Assembly (NCBI GenBank): GCA_900543795.1
Contig: UQSH01000027.1
Span: 1 to 22,572, forward strand
From: an uncultured Oscillospiraceae bacterium
GTDB lineage: Bacteria; Bacillota; Clostridia; Oscillospirales; Acutalibacteraceae
Direction of reading: 5' to 3'
DNA: 22,572 nt
Made by a program: the position numbers and the translations under genes. Shown piece after piece: positions 7,532 through 14,687 of this stretch. The notes under the pieces were generated by a model. It ran no database searches. It was not told where the DNA came from and worked only from the letters and a program-made list of their open reading frames with translations. How positions within the stretch are numbered: position 1 is the stretch's first letter; each line of letters starts with the position of its first letter.

Positions 7532-8464
7532 ATGTATAATGTTTCTGTTTCCCCGCATGTAAGGGATAAAAGTTCAACCTCAAAAATAATGCTTGATGTG
7601 TGCATAGCGCTTGTGCCCACTCTTACCTTCGGCGTTATTCATTTTGGATTAAATGCGCTAATCGTTATTATTTCATCGGTTTTAAGCTGCGTTATATCCG
7701 AAGCCGTTTTTGAGCTTATTGTTAAAAAGCCGCTCACAATCGGCGATTTAAGCGCAGTTGTAACAGGTCTTATTCTTGCCTTGAATATGCCGCCCAATGT
7801 TGCGTGGTGGGTTCCCGCAGTCGGCGGTGTGTTTGCAATAGTGGTAATAAAAATGCTCTTCGGCGGCATCGGTCAAAATATTATGAACCCCGCACTCGGC
7901 GCAAGGTGCTTTTTACTGATTTCCTTTGCTTCAAGAATGACCGATTTTTCCGTTGACGGCGTTTCGGGTGCAACTCCTCTTGCACAGTTAAAGGCAGGGG
8001 AAAGCATAGATTTGCTCAATGCCTTTATCGGCTTCCAAAACGGCTGCATAGGCGAGGTTTCTGCGCTTGCAATTCTTATCGGCCTTGCATATCTTTTGAT
8101 AAGAAGGGTAATTTCAATCAGAATTCCGGGAATATACATACTTTCGGCAATGGCTTTCATATTCCTGTTTAATATTCCGAGCGGTGTCCCGAGTGGCAAT
8201 TATATGCTCGGTCAGCTTCTCACGGGAGGCCTTCTTGCAGGTGCGGTGTTTATGGCAACTGATTACACAACAAGCCCGATAACAAAGGGCGGTCAGGTTA
8301 TTTATGCGCTTTTGCTTGGATTCTTAACCGCTGTTTTCCGTGTTCTCGGTTCAAGTGCAGAGGGTGTTTCTTATGCAATTATCATAAGCAACCTCGTTGT
8401 TCCGCTTATTGAAAAAATATCTGTTCCGAAGGCGTTCGGTATGACTAAAAAGGAAGAGGTGTAA
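7532..8464 (+). CDS. rnfD: Rnf complex subunit D (covalent FMN, membrane)
   Basis: Integral membrane subunit, 310 residues, with repeated hydrophobic helices. It carries the NqrB/RnfD flavinylation motif DGVSGATPL with the acceptor Thr148, to which FMN is attached by ApbE; an apbE lies at the end of this operon. Other family signatures are the N-terminal VSVSPHVRDKSSTSKIM, GDLSAVVTGLILALNMPP and GGIGQNIMNPALGARCF. AAAGGAGG lies about ten bases before the ATG. In the family, RnfD carries electrons across the membrane and forms part of the ion path. Confidence 0.97.
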   Translation: MYNVSVSPHVRDKSSTSKIMLDVCIALVPTLTFGVIHFGLNALIVIISSVLSCVISEAVFELIVKKPLTIGDLSAVVTGLILALNMPPNVAWWVPAVGGVFAIVVIKMLFGGIGQNIMNPALGARCFLLISFASRMTDFSVDGVSGATPLAQLKAGESIDLLNAFIGFQNGCIGEVSALAILIGLAYLLIRRVISIRIPGIYILSAMAFIFLFNIPSGVPSGNYMLGQLLTGGLLAGAVFMATDYTTSPITKGGQVIYALLLGFLTAVFRVLGSSAEGVSYAIIISNLVVPLIEKISVPKAFGMTKKEEV

Positions 8465-8468
8465 GGCT

Positions 8469-9074
8469 ATGGGAAAATCCAAAATATTTAAAAATTGCCT
8501 TGCGCTTCTGCTTATAACACTTGTTGCAGGCGCAGCGCTTGCATGTGTAAACGAAATAACGAAGGCGCCTATCGCAAGGGCAGAGGAGCAAGCAAAGCTT
8601 GATGCGTATAATACGGTTTTTTCGGATGCACAGTTTGTTAAGCTTGATAATGAGCAGGAGCTTCTTGCAATTGCAAACGGCTCCGAATCCGTCTGCACGG
8701 TTGATGAGGTGCTTGCCGCAGAGGATGAAAACGGCAATGTTTTAGGCTATGTAATGTCGGTAACCTCTCCGCTCGGCTATGGAGGAGATATAAAAATGGC
8801 AGTTGGCATATCCTCCGAAAGCAACACGATAACAGGCTTTTCCGTTCTTTCAAACAGTGAAACGGCGGGGCTTGGAGCTAAATGCACCGATGAGGAGTTT
8901 TCATCGCAGTTTGCAGGAAAAACGGCAGACGGCATTGAATATGTTAAGGGCGGCGGTGCACAGGGCGATAATCAAATAGACGCCATCAGCGGCGCAACAA
9001 TAACAACAAACGCAGTAACCCAAGGCGTAAACAGCGCTCTTGATCTTTATAATAACTGTTTAAAGGAGGGGTAA
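8469..9074 (+). CDS. rnfG: Rnf complex subunit G (covalent FMN, extracytoplasmic)
   Basis: 201 residues with one N-terminal membrane anchor (about 8-27) and an outward-facing FMN-binding domain. The flavinylation motif is DAISGATITTNAV with acceptor Thr177. The segment SPLGYGGDIKMAVGI and the helix SNSETAGLGAKC (residues 128-139) are typical of RnfG/NqrC. It starts four bases after rnfD. Its FMN must be attached outside the membrane, consistent with the lipoprotein-type apbE downstream. Confidence 0.96.
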   Translation: MGKSKIFKNCLALLLITLVAGAALACVNEITKAPIARAEEQAKLDAYNTVFSDAQFVKLDNEQELLAIANGSESVCTVDEVLAAEDENGNVLGYVMSVTSPLGYGGDIKMAVGISSESNTITGFSVLSNSETAGLGAKCTDEEFSSQFAGKTADGIEYVKGGGAQGDNQIDAISGATITTNAVTQGVNSALDLYNNCLKEG

Positions 9075-9077
9075 TCA

Positions 9078-9770
9078 TTGAAAGCAATTCTTGAAAGACT
9101 TAAAAACGGAATTATAACGGAAAACCCCACCTTTGTTCTTATGCTCGGTATGTGCCCCACTCTTGCGGTAACAACCTCGGCAATAAACGGTATCGGAATG
9201 GGACTTGCAACAACCGTTGTTCTTGTTATGAGCAATATGCTTATTTCAATTCTCAGAAAGGTTATTCCAAACGGCGTTAGAATGCCTGCTTATATAGTTA
9301 TTGTTGCTTCATTCGTAACAATAGTTCAAATGCTTCTTCACGCTTATGTAACCTCGCTTTATGACTCGCTCGGAATTTATATTCCGCTTATAGTTGTAAA
9401 CTGTATAATCCTCGGCAGAGCGGAAAGCTATGCCTCTAAAAATAAGGTTATCCCCTCAATTTTCGACGGTATCGGAATGGGGCTCGGCTTCACAATCGGC
9501 TTAACCTCAATCGGAATTGTTCGTGAGCTTATCGGCGCAGGAACGGTTTTCGGCTTGCAGGTGCTTCCGAAAAGCTATGAGGGCGTTTCAATATTTATTC
9601 TTGCTCCCGGTGCGTTTCTTGTTCTTGCGTTTCTTTGCGCTCTTCAAAACAAGCTCGGAGTTAAGGGTGCAAACCGCCATGTTAAAGGGCATGATGCCTG
9701 CGGCGGAGATTGCCTTAACTGTTCTCTTTCCTGTAACGGAAAGCAGGTTGAAAAGGAGGGCGTTAAATAA
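9078..9770 (+). CDS. rnfE: Rnf complex subunit E (membrane), with a cysteine-rich tail
   Basis: Integral membrane subunit, 230 residues, six likely helices, homologous to RnfA. The start is TTG 9078, supported by AGGAGGGG eight bases before it and by the family N-terminus (MKAILERLKNGIITENPTFV). Cys26 (LGMCPTLAVT) and Cys109 (VNCIILGRAE) match the intramembrane iron-sulfur ligands shared with RnfA in known Rnf/Nqr structures. After the last helix a hydrophilic tail carries Cys208, 212, 215 and 219 (C-X3-C-X2-C-X3-C), which could bind an extra metal or cluster. The gene ends one base into the rnfA start. Confidence 0.96.
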   Translation: MKAILERLKNGIITENPTFVLMLGMCPTLAVTTSAINGIGMGLATTVVLVMSNMLISILRKVIPNGVRMPAYIVIVASFVTIVQMLLHAYVTSLYDSLGIYIPLIVVNCIILGRAESYASKNKVIPSIFDGIGMGLGFTIGLTSIGIVRELIGAGTVFGLQVLPKSYEGVSIFILAPGAFLVLAFLCALQNKLGVKGANRHVKGHDACGGDCLNCSLSCNGKQVEKEGVK

Positions 9771-10348
9771 TGGTTAAAACTTTGTTTCTTGTTCTTCTCA
9801 CAACTGCATTAATCAATAATGTTGTTTTAAGCCAGTTCCTCGGTATCTGTCCCTTCCTCGGCGTTTCAAAAAATGTTAAAACCGCCGCAGGTATGGGCGG
9901 CGCGGTTATATTCGTTATAACAATTGCAAGCGCCGTAACAAATTTGCTTTTCACAGGTGTTATCCAAAAATTAGGCATTGAATATTTAAACACAATTATA
10001 TTTATTCTTGTTATAGCGGCTCTCGTTCAATTTATTGAGCTTTTCCTTAAAAGGTTTGTTCCAAAGCTTCATCAGGCGCTCGGTGTTTATCTTCCGCTTA
10101 TAACAACAAACTGTGCCGTTCTCGGCGTTGCGCTCACCAATGTTCAGGAGGGCAATAATTTCATAACCGCCGTTGTAACGGGCTTCGGAACTGCCTGTGG
10201 CTTTGCAGTTGCAATAATAATCCTTGCAGGCATCCGTGAAAAAACAGAGCATAATGATATTCCAAAGGCTTTTCAAGGCACTCCGGCGGTTCTTTTAACT
10301 GCGTGCCTTATGGCAATAGCCTTTTACGGCTTTAATGTTTTGGCGTAG
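9770..10348 (+). CDS. rnfA: Rnf complex subunit A (membrane)
   Basis: Integral membrane subunit, 192 residues, six hydrophobic helices. The signature NNVVLSQFLGICPFLGVSK contains Cys27, and TTNCAVLGVAL contains Cys115; together with RnfE Cys26 and Cys109 they form the four-cysteine intramembrane iron-sulfur site known in Rnf/Nqr. The start ATG shares one base with the rnfE stop (TAATG), so the two homologous subunits are translationally coupled. Full length, nothing unusual. Confidence 0.97.
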   Translation: MVKTLFLVLLTTALINNVVLSQFLGICPFLGVSKNVKTAAGMGGAVIFVITIASAVTNLLFTGVIQKLGIEYLNTIIFILVIAALVQFIELFLKRFVPKLHQALGVYLPLITTNCAVLGVALTNVQEGNNFITAVVTGFGTACGFAVAIIILAGIREKTEHNDIPKAFQGTPAVLLTACLMAIAFYGFNVLA

Positions 10349-10360
10349 GAGGTTTGATTT

Positions 10361-11161
10361 ATGAGCTTACAGAATATTTTAATTGCAACCGCCGTTGTTG
10401 CGGCAGTAGGACTTGTTATCGCAATAGTTTTAAGTATTGCCGAAAAGGCGTTTCATGTTGATATAGACGAAAAGGAGCTTGCAATCAGAGATTGCCTTGC
10501 AGGCAACAACTGCGGAGCATGCGGATATGCCGGCTGTGATGCGCTTGCAAAGGCAATAGCAACCGGTGAAGCACCCGTAACCGCCTGCCCCTCGGCAGGT
10601 AAATCGGGAGCAGATAAAATTGCTTCCATTATGGGCGTTGAAGCAGGAGAGTTTGTTCGTAAAACGGCATTTGTTCGTTGCTCGGGCACCTGTGATGTGC
10701 GCCATCAAACATATCATTATTTCGGCACAAAAACCTGTGCCTCTGTTAAGACGGCGCTCGGAAGAGGCGATATGACTTGCAGCTACGGCTGTCTTGGCTT
10801 TGGAAGCTGTGCAAATGCGTGCGATAATCAGGCAATCCGTATTATTAACGGAAAAGCAGTTGTAGAATCGGATTTGTGCATTGCCTGCGGAAAATGCGTC
10901 AAGGCATGTCCGCAGAACCTCATAGAGATTGTTCCCTATGAGTCGAAATACAGGGTTCAGTGTCATAATCAGCAAAAGGGCAAGGCGGTTAAGGTTAACT
11001 GCGACGCCGGCTGTATCGGCTGCGGACTCTGTGAGCGAAATTGCCCGAATGACGCTATAAAGGTAACCGATAACATTGCAAAAATTGATTACGATAAATG
11101 CGTTGAATGCGGTTTATGCGCTCAAAAATGTCCTTCAAAGGTTATAAGAATTTACGGTTAA
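10361..11161 (+). CDS. rnfB: Rnf complex subunit B (ferredoxin-oxidising, multi 4Fe-4S)
   Basis: Electron-entry subunit that accepts electrons from reduced ferredoxin; 266 residues. Residues 5-26 form a membrane anchor. A FeS domain follows with Cys45, 51, 54, 59 and 76 (DCLAGNNCGACGYAGCDAL). The C-terminal half holds ferredoxin-type cluster motifs at Cys140/144/150/154, Cys173/176/179/183, Cys214/218/221/224/228 and Cys247/250/253/257. The cysteine number fits several clusters, as in clostridial RnfB. AGGAGG at 10347-10352 overlaps the rnfA stop. It is the last core rnf gene and is followed 24 bases later by apbE without a terminator. Confidence 0.97.
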   Translation: MSLQNILIATAVVAAVGLVIAIVLSIAEKAFHVDIDEKELAIRDCLAGNNCGACGYAGCDALAKAIATGEAPVTACPSAGKSGADKIASIMGVEAGEFVRKTAFVRCSGTCDVRHQTYHYFGTKTCASVKTALGRGDMTCSYGCLGFGSCANACDNQAIRIINGKAVVESDLCIACGKCVKACPQNLIEIVPYESKYRVQCHNQQKGKAVKVNCDAGCIGCGLCERNCPNDAIKVTDNIAKIDYDKCVECGLCAQKCPSKVIRIYG

Positions 11162-11185
11162 TTTGTTTAAAAAGGGGAGAGAATT

Positions 11186-12242
11186 ATGAAAAAAATTATT
11201 TCGGCAGCTCTCTCCCTTTTATTTTTGCTTTCCCTTTGCTCCTGCTCGGCGGAAAATTCCGTGCAAAAAAAGGAAATGTATAAAAAAGATTTTATAGATT
11301 TGTTTGATACGGCATCGTCAATAACTGCTGCCGATGCTTCTCAGCAGTCCTTTAATGAGCATTTTGAAGCCGTTTATGCCGAGCTTGAAGAGTATTCCCG
11401 CCTGTTTGATATCTATAATTCATACGGCGATTTGGTTAATTTAAAATATATTAACGAAAATGCAGGCATCTCTCCCGTTAAGGCAGATAAAAAAATTCTT
11501 GATTTGCTTGAATATGCAGTTGAGGTTTATGATTTAACGCAGGGAAGGGTTAATATAACGCTCGGTGCCGTTCTTTCCGTTTGGCACGCAGAGCGTGAAA
11601 ACGGGATTAATTCTCCCGAAAGCGCAAAGCTGCCCGATATGTCTGTTTTGCAGGAAAAGGCAAAAAGCGCAGATATAAATAATCTTGTTATTGACAGGGA
11701 AAACGGCACGGTTTTTTTCAAAAATTCGGATATGCGCCTTGATGTCGGCGCAATTGCAAAGGGCTATGTCTGTGAAAAAATAAGTGAATTTATTGTTGAA
11801 AATAATATTTGGAGCAGCGCACTCATAAATCTCGGCGGCAACATAAAAACCGTTGGCTATAAATATGATGACGGTAAAACGGAATTTTCTGTTGGAATAG
11901 AAAGTCCCTCCGGCAGTGATTATGCGTGCGTTATCAATGCTTCGTGCGGAAAAACCCGCCGCAACGGCGGGCGATTATCAGCGTTATTATACGGTGAACG
12001 GCAAAAAATATTGCCATATAATTAATCCCGAAACGCTTATGCCTGCCGAATATGTCAGCGCAGCTTGTGTTGTTTGCAATGATTCTGCGCTTGCAGATTC
12101 GCTTTCAACCGCCCTTTTTAATATGAGCGTTGAAAACGGCAGGGCGTTTGTTGAGTCGCTCGGTGGAGTTGAAGCGGTTTGGACCGATAAAAACGGAAAG
12201 GTTTATTATTCTTCCGGCTTTGAGGATTTGATTAGGAAATGA
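11186..12242 (+). pseudogene. apbE: FAD:protein FMN transferase ApbE, broken by one extra base
   Basis: ApbE transfers FMN from FAD to threonines such as those of RnfD and RnfG. The first part (11186-11954) has a lipoprotein signal with lipobox LCSC (Cys20), then TQGRVNITLGAVLSVWH, DVGAIAKGY (186-194) and LGGNI (216-220). After CVINASCGK the frame runs off into 22 unrelated residues and stops at 12025. The family sequence resumes in the next frame as AATAGDYQRYYTVNGKKY, HIINPETLMPAEYV and on to the stop at 12242, which overlaps the next ATG. Dropping one A from the run AAAAA at 11950-11954 restores a full 351-residue protein. Both halves are otherwise well preserved, so this is a fresh mutation or a sequencing/assembly error rather than an old pseudogene. 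Translational slippage would have to be +1, which this site does not obviously favour. Confidence 0.92.
11955..11971. repeat. Perfect GC hairpin next to the apbE frameshift
   Basis: CCCGCCG (11955-11961), loop CAA, CGGCGGG (11965-11971), directly after the A5 run where the frame breaks. It lies inside coding sequence (residues P-A-A-T-A-G), so the pairing may be accidental, but a tight GC hairpin beside a homopolymer is a classic place for polymerase or base-calling errors. Confidence 0.8.
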
Positions 12243-12619
12243 AAAAGGCGTTTAAGAAATGGGATTTTGTTGTTCTTTCGGCGGTGCTTTTATGCTCCGT
12301 CATTGCCTTTTTATGCCTAAATACCTTTAATAACGAAGCAGGAAGCTATGTAACGGTTGAGGTAAACGGAGAAGAGCAGGCAAATCTTCCTCTTGATGAG
12401 GATACCGTTTACGATATAATAATAAACGGCAGGGTGGCAAACACGGTTAGTATATGCAATTCTGAGGTATCGGTTTCCTATGCGGATTGCCCTGATGAGA
12501 TTTGCCGAAATCAAAGGGCAATTTCCAAGGCTGGCGAAAGCATAGTCTGCCTGCCGAATAAGGTTATTATAAGCGTTAAGGGCGGCTCAAATGAGCAGAT
12601 AGACGGGGTAGCAAGATGA
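12239..12619 (+). CDS. NusG domain II-containing membrane-anchored protein
   Basis: 126 residues: one N-terminal membrane helix (about 9-28), then an outward-facing NusG_II-type domain with the family pattern VEVNG...LPL, ADCPDEIC..Q..ISKAGESIVCLPNKVIISV (Cys84, Cys89 and Cys104). NusG_II here is a small beta domain and does not imply transcription elongation. Such proteins commonly sit beside apbE and Gx-type membrane proteins in Firmicutes, and from memory this domain pairing resembles the EetA/EetB partners of gram-positive extracellular electron transfer loci; that link is inference. It overlaps apbE and the next gene by 4 bases each (ATGA), so all three are coupled. Role probably extracytoplasmic flavin or redox support; unproven. 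Confidence 0.85.
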   Translation: MKKAFKKWDFVVLSAVLLCSVIAFLCLNTFNNEAGSYVTVEVNGEEQANLPLDEDTVYDIIINGRVANTVSICNSEVSVSYADCPDEICRNQRAISKAGESIVCLPNKVIISVKGGSNEQIDGVAR

Positions 12620-13119
12620 ACACAAGGGCGAAAAAAACTGCATATTATGCGCTTTGTATTGCACTTGCCTTCGTTTTTTCCTATCTTGAAAGCCTTATTC
12701 CGCTCAATATCGGCGTTCCCGGAATAAAGCTCGGGCTCGCAAATCTTGTTGTTGTTGCCGCACTTTATGTTATGGGCGACAGAGACGCATTTATAATATC
12801 AATGATAAGAATTTTGCTTTGCGGCTTAACATTCGGAGGCGTGTTTTCTCTTGTTTACAGCTTTGCAGGGGGCATTCTTTCGTTTGCGGTTATGCTTTTG
12901 GCAAAAAGAAGTAAAAGGCTTTCCGTGCTTGGAGTTTCCGTTTTAGGTGCGGCGGTGCATAATGTTGGTCAGATTGCCGCTGCCGCAGCAGTTATGGAGA
13001 ATGCAGGAGTATTCTATTATCTGCCCGTGCTTCTCTTATCGGGTGCCGTAACGGGTGCACTTATAGGAATTTTGTCAGGCACGGTAATATCGCGCATAGA
13101 AAAGTTAAGGATTGATTAG
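12616..13119 (+). CDS. Gx transporter family / heptaprenyl diphosphate synthase component I-like membrane protein
   Basis: 167 residues, about five hydrophobic helices. The signature IPLNIGVPGIKLGLANLVVVAALY near the N-terminus and the helix with HNVGQIAAAA match the family annotated as heptaprenyl diphosphate synthase component I or Gx transporter, which resembles ECF transporter substrate-binding (S) subunits. The enzyme name is historical; no prenyl synthase active-site DDxxD motif is visible, so membrane transport of a small molecule (for example a flavin or quinone precursor) is a reasonable inference. It begins within the stop of the NusG_II gene and ends just before the carbonic anhydrase-like gene, so it belongs to the rnf-apbE transcript. 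Confidence 0.83.
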   Translation: MNTRAKKTAYYALCIALAFVFSYLESLIPLNIGVPGIKLGLANLVVVAALYVMGDRDAFIISMIRILLCGLTFGGVFSLVYSFAGGILSFAVMLLAKRSKRLSVLGVSVLGAAVHNVGQIAAAAAVMENAGVFYYLPVLLLSGAVTGALIGILSGTVISRIEKLRID

Positions 13120-13120
13120 T

Positions 13121-13648
13121 ATGATTATTTCGTATAAGGGCATAAAGCCGAATGCGTCTAAGGCGGCTTTTGTTGCCGAAAATGCAGTTGTTGCAGGCAA
13201 TGTAACGCTTGAAGCAGGCAGCTCAATATGGTTTTGCGCAGTTGTTAGGGCGGAGGAAGAGAGTGTAGCCGTCGGCGAGTACAGTAATGTTCAGGATAAC
13301 TGCACAGTGCATTCTTCAAAGGGCTTCCCCGTTAAAATCGGCAGTAATGTAACAATAGGTCATAATGCGGTTGTTCACGGCTGTACGGTTGGCGACGGCA
13401 GCCTTATCGGTATGAACGCAACAATTTTAAACGGTGCAAAAATAGGAAAAAACTGCCTTGTTGGTGCAGGTGCTCTCGTTACTGAAAATAAATCCTTCCC
13501 CGATAACACCTTGATTTTGGGCGTTCCTGCAAGGGCGGTCGGCACAATAGACGAGGAGGCGGTAAGGCAGATTGCCGAAAATGCACAAGCCTATCTGAAA
13601 AAAGCAAATGAGTATGGCTCGCTCGGTATTCAGGCAAAGCCTCTGTAA
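13121..13648 (+). CDS. Gamma carbonic anhydrase family protein (hexapeptide repeat)
   Basis: 175 residues forming a left-handed beta-helix of hexapeptide repeats with a C-terminal helix. The three zinc histidines of the YrdA/CamH-like gamma class are present: His64 (CTVHSS), His81 and His86 (IGHNAVVHG), with the 17- and 5-residue spacing of that group. Known members bind metal; many have weak or no measured carbonic anhydrase activity. The start is ATG 13121 with AAGG at 13107-13110; an in-frame TTG at 13112 lacks a ribosome site at the right distance. It is the last gene of the rnf operon; a role in CO2/bicarbonate handling is inferred only from the family. Confidence 0.9.
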   Translation: MIISYKGIKPNASKAAFVAENAVVAGNVTLEAGSSIWFCAVVRAEEESVAVGEYSNVQDNCTVHSSKGFPVKIGSNVTIGHNAVVHGCTVGDGSLIGMNATILNGAKIGKNCLVGAGALVTENKSFPDNTLILGVPARAVGTIDEEAVRQIAENAQAYLKKANEYGSLGIQAKPL

Positions 13649-13695
13649 AGCCAAGAACATTTCGGAGATTAATATGATAGCTTCTTTCAGGCTTT
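13647..13695 (+). other. Possible interrupted stem after the rnf operon
   Basis: AAAGCC (13647-13652) can pair with GGCTTT (13690-13695), and AAGAA (13653-13657) with TTCTT (13682-13686), with a 3-base bulge. There is no T run, so it is not a standard terminator. The rest of the gap to 13761 shows no gene; small ATG frames there end within a few codons. Confidence 0.25.
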
Positions 13696-13761
13696 GAAGG
13701 ACGGGTGTTTAAATGAATAACGGAGCGTGAAGATAAAATTTTCATTTCTCGTTAATTTGTG

Positions 13762-13790
13762 TTGAAAAAAATTCGTCAGCGTGTTAAAAT
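13762..13790 (+). promoter_or_regulatory. Promoter of the small membrane-protein pair
   Basis: TTGAAA (13762-13767), a 17-base spacer and TAAAAT (13785-13790), then AGGAGG at 13806-13811 and ATG 13819. Confidence 0.75.
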
Positions 13791-13818
13791 ACTATTGAAA
13801 AAAATAGGAGGTATAATT

Positions 13819-14256
13819 ATGGCTTGGTTTGTAGTTCCTGCGGCAGAGGCTGTTATCGTAACCGCCGCCGCATTAATAATTAAAAAGAAAGAGCAAAAGC
13901 TTAATGCACCAAGGCTTGAAGGCGCTTCAATCAGCGATATTCAGGCAGAGCAGAAGGCAAAAAAGCCCTCTGTATCGAAAAAATTGGGCTGGCTTGCAAG
14001 GCTCCTTTGGGGAGGAGTTGTGCTTCTTGCATTTGAGCATCTTTGGCACGGAGAAATAACTCCGTATCCGCCGTTTTTAACTGCGATGAGCAGTCCTGCG
14101 GCAACTCGGGAAATGCTTTCGGAAATGGCAACGGTGGGCACGGCGATGGCGTGTGTTGTAACTGCGGCTTGGGGTATGCTTTGTGCGTTTGCGGATTTGA
14201 AATTTAAAAAGAGCAAATGTGAAGAAAAGCCTGTCAGCTCTGCTCAAGGGCAGTAA
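13819..14256 (+). CDS. Uncharacterised small membrane protein (first of a pair)
   Basis: I do not recognise a named family. The product is 145 residues with three hydrophobic segments: about 3-21 (FVVPAAEAVIVTAAALII), 57-76 (GWLARLLWGGVVLLAFEHLW) and 105-126 (VGTAMACVVTAAWGMLCAFA), plus a basic loop and a charged C-terminal tail. The start is ATG 13819 with an ideal AGGAGG; an in-frame TTG 60 bases upstream would place codons over the -10 box. The aromatic and charged FEHLWHGEITPYPPF between helices two and three is a distinctive loop. It is cotranscribed with the next gene, 14 bases away. It resembles conserved hypothetical proteins of Clostridia that I recall as occurring in such pairs, but this was not checked. 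Confidence 0.8.
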   Translation: MAWFVVPAAEAVIVTAAALIIKKKEQKLNAPRLEGASISDIQAEQKAKKPSVSKKLGWLARLLWGGVVLLAFEHLWHGEITPYPPFLTAMSSPAATREMLSEMATVGTAMACVVTAAWGMLCAFADLKFKKSKCEEKPVSSAQGQ

Positions 14257-14270
14257 TCAGGGAGAATGAT

Positions 14271-14576
14271 ATGCATCTTATTATCACTCTTTTTTGTGCG
14301 GCTTTAAGCACTTTTCTATGGTATAAAGGCTTGCCGAATGATAAGTACAAAATAAGCACATTATGCTGGCTCTTTTGGGGTGCTTCGCTTATGTGGGGCG
14401 TTGATGCCGTTTTTGAGTATAAGGAGCTCGGCGCACAGCTTTTCGCTCCGTCTGCGGCAGATATGCTGAATGACGCTTATCTCGGGATTTCCTGTGCGGT
14501 GCTTGCACTCGTTGTTTGGATTGCGGTTTTGCTTATAAAAGACCCAAAGGGAGCCTTTGGCAGAAAAAAAGGTTAA
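14271..14576 (+). CDS. Uncharacterised small membrane protein (second of a pair)
   Basis: 101 residues, function unknown. There are three hydrophobic segments: about 1-18, 29-47 (STLCWLFWGASLMWGVDAV) and 69-89 (AYLGISCAVLALVVWIAVLLI), with a short acidic loop (FEYKELGAQ, then SAADMLNDAY) between the last two and a basic C-terminus. GGGAG lies before the ATG. It follows the previous membrane protein closely and is followed by a strong terminator, so the two form a complete transcription unit and may act as one complex. No catalytic motif or signal peptide was seen. Confidence 0.8.
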   Translation: MHLIITLFCAALSTFLWYKGLPNDKYKISTLCWLFWGASLMWGVDAVFEYKELGAQLFAPSAADMLNDAYLGISCAVLALVVWIAVLLIKDPKGAFGRKKG

Positions 14577-14596
14577 AATAAAACACAAAAAGCTTT

Positions 14597-14627
14597 GGAC
14601 GCTCTGCATTTTTGAGCGTCCTTTTTT
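14597..14627 (+). terminator. Intrinsic terminator after the membrane-protein pair
   Basis: Perfect 8-bp stem GGACGCTC (14597-14604) / GAGCGTCC (14614-14621) followed by six T. It is immediately followed by the promoter of the glycan locus. Confidence 0.92.
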
Positions 14628-14628
14628 G

Positions 14629-14657
14629 TTGACTAATAATCATTATTATAATATAAT
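14629..14657 (+). promoter_or_regulatory. Promoter of the exopolysaccharide locus
   Basis: TTGACT (14629-14634), a 17-base spacer and TATAAT (14652-14657), nearly full consensus. The spacer begins with a small palindrome, AATAAT-C-ATTATT, which could be an operator but is low-complexity. The start codon is at 14688 with GAGAG before it. Confidence 0.82.
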
Positions 14658-14687
14658 TAAATATATATAATTTTTGAGAGTGATGAA

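Noticed and set aside
11950..11971. Programmed -1 ribosomal frameshift signal in apbE
   Set aside because: The needed shift is from phase 2 to phase 0, i.e. +1, so the A5-hairpin arrangement known for -1 shifting would give the wrong frame.
12239..12619. Transcription factor NusG
   Set aside because: Only the NusG_II beta domain is present, behind a membrane anchor, with no NGN domain; a transcription role is not supported.
14635..14647. Operator palindrome AATAAT-C-ATTATT in the glycan promoter
   Set aside because: It is pure low-complexity AT sequence in an AT-rich spacer, so chance is the simplest explanation.
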